Assembly: GCA_003972865.1 (NCBI GenBank)
Contig: QOAX01000153.1
Coordinates: 1-6,231, forward strand
Direction: 5' to 3'
DNA: 6,231 bases
Source: Verrucomicrobiota bacterium
GTDB lineage: Bacteria; Verrucomicrobiota; Verrucomicrobiia; Limisphaerales; UBA1096
A program made the position numbers and the translations under genes. The notes beneath the pieces were generated by a model, which did no database searches, was not told the DNA's origin, and worked only from the letters and a program-made list of their open reading frames with translations. Positions 5,387-6,231 of this stretch are shown one piece after another; the stretch's first letter is position 1, and the number at the start of each line of letters is the position of its first letter.

Positions 5387-6231
5387 TTCGCCGCCTCCGT
5401 TTTCAGGCCGGCCAACTCGAGCCGATGCACGCCCTTGTCACTCGTCAACAGCACGCCTCCGTCAGCGGCCTGCCACAGGCTGGTCGCCGTGGCGGTCTCA
5501 TCCGCCGCGATGGTGGCCAAGCGGAACGAGCGCCCCTCGTCGGCGCTGACCAGCAGCTGGCCGGCACCGGCGGTGAGCACAAGCCGGCCGTCGGCCAAGG
5601 CCAAGCCGCCGTGTAACAGCGACTGCGTTGGCGACTCGACCTGTTTCCACGCCTTTCCGTCTTCGCTGCGAAAGATGTTGCCGCGCAAACCGAACACCAC
5701 CGCACCGCCCTTGGCCAAAGGCAGCGCGCCGAAGAACGTGCCTTCGTACGGCGTCGCGAGCGGTTCCCAGCGCCTGGCCCGGTCGCCGCTCCGCCGCACG
5801 GTGCCGAACTCGCCGGTCAACCACAGGCCGCCGTCCGGCGCGGCGATGATGTGGCTGAAGTGCGGGTCGTCGTCCTGCTTCGCCTCGGTCCACGTTTTGC
5901 CGCCGTCGCTGGTCGAGAGAAACTTGCCATACGAGCCAACGATGAAGCCTGTCTTGGCGTCGAGAAAAAGAATGTCGAGGTAGGCCGTCTCGGGGTCGAT
6001 TTCGGCGTTGGCCTTGGCCCACGTTTCACCGCCGTCGCCGGACTTCAGAATCACCGACTGATGGCCAATCGCCCAGGCGACTTGGTCGTCGATGAGAAAC
6101 ACGCCGGTGAGCGTGCGGCGGGTTGGTGCGATGGTTTGCCGCCAGTTTTTGCCACTGTCCGTTGAGAGTAAAATATGACCGCGCTCACCGACGGCCAAGA
6201 CGCGTTCGCCCCAGCCGTGCACGTCCAGCAA
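5383..6231 (-). CDS. Ycf48/HCF136-like BNR-repeat beta-propeller protein (partial, start outside window)
   Basis: The frame is open to the right edge and gives 282 visible residues. The N-terminus, probably a signal peptide plus some tens of residues, is missing. BNR/Asp-box-type blades recur: LLSTDSGKNW (21-30), LKSGDGGETW (62-71), LSTSDGGKTW (105-114), a degenerate RRSGDRARRW (146-155), FRSEDGKAW (187-195) and LVSADEGRSF (227-236). Between them are family-typical stretches such as AVGERGHILLS and AIGHQSVILKS. The match is to the Ycf48/HCF136-like family, named for a photosystem II assembly factor. Non-photosynthetic bacteria carry members next to RND exporters, where photosynthesis is not the role. 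A periplasmic scaffold or substrate-handling partner for the coupled exporter is inferred. Its stop overlaps the exporter start by ATGA. The TTG at the window edge is only the edge of the open frame, not a supported start. Confidence 0.88.
   Translation of the reverse strand: MLDVHGWGERVLAVGERGHILLSTDSGKNWRQTIAPTRRTLTGVFLIDDQVAWAIGHQSVILKSGDGGETWAKANAEIDPETAYLDILFLDAKTGFIVGSYGKFLSTSDGGKTWTEAKQDDDPHFSHIIAAPDGGLWLTGEFGTVRRSGDRARRWEPLATPYEGTFFGALPLAKGGAVVFGLRGNIFRSEDGKAWKQVESPTQSLLHGGLALADGRLVLTAGAGQLLVSADEGRSFRLATIAADETATATSLWQAADGGVLLTSDKGVHRLELAGLKTEAAK
5394..5398 (-). promoter_or_regulatory. Strong ribosome binding site of the exporter
   Basis: On the minus strand GGAGG lies 7 nt before ATG 5386, inside the last codons of the propeller gene. 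It fixes the exporter start and suggests efficient re-initiation at the ATGA junction. Confidence 0.75.

Noticed and set aside
3590..5983. A 797-codon open frame on the plus strand, opposite the exporter and propeller genes
   Set aside because: It is antisense to two well-recognised genes and its translation is full of His, Arg, Gln and Pro with no domain. It is a by-product of GC-rich codon use on the minus strand.
6229..6231. TTG at the right edge as the start of the propeller gene
   Set aside because: It is merely the first codon in frame at the window edge. Family members have a leader peptide and more sequence before this point, so the gene is treated as partial.
1..6231. CRISPR arrays, insertion sequences, tRNA/rRNA genes, phage or defence genes
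   Set aside because: No regularly spaced repeats, transposase motifs, terminal inverted repeats or RNA gene signatures were seen on either strand.

Overview
This is a GC-rich bacterial window holding seven protein-coding units, two of them cut by the window ends. The gene types suggest a PVC-type bacterium (Verrucomicrobiota or Planctomycetota), probably environmental: a Gfo/Idh/MocA oxidoreductase coupled to a PIG-L/LmbE deacetylase, and a Tat leader of the style common in those phyla. This placement is inferred from gene content and style only. No rRNA, tRNA or marker gene is present to confirm it.

Layout. Positions 1-119 (-) hold the N-terminus of a Tat-exported protein that runs off the left edge. 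A divergent control region of about 170 bp follows; it has a TTGACA box and short direct repeats. It leads into a two-gene operon on the + strand: a Gfo/Idh/MocA oxidoreductase (288-1337) overlapping by 8 bp a PIG-L/LmbE-type zinc deacetylase (1330-2142). After an imperfect hairpin there is a probable small gene on the - strand (2157-2354, 65 codons, unknown family). An AT-rich spacer with a perfect 16-bp palindrome separates it from a + strand alpha/beta-hydrolase of the carboxylesterase/phospholipase type (2441-3067). The right half is a - strand operon: a Ycf48/HCF136-like beta-propeller (5383-6231, start outside the window), then a 12-TM RND/MMPL exporter (3062-5386). The two overlap by ATGA, and a strong ribosome binding site precedes the exporter.

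How the genes work together. The oxidoreductase and deacetylase are translationally coupled and probably act on the same sugar-type substrate, which the sequence does not identify. The propeller and exporter are also coupled. I recall this pairing from other bacteria, where it probably forms a periplasmic propeller plus inner-membrane transporter for a lipidic or hydrophobic cargo. The esterase and exporter converge so tightly that both stop codons lie in one TCATGA palindrome.

No CRISPR array, transposon, phage gene or obvious defence system is visible. The points most worth a second look are the small - strand gene, the exporter's asymmetric proton-relay motif, the Cys-rich Tat leader, and the compact junctions.
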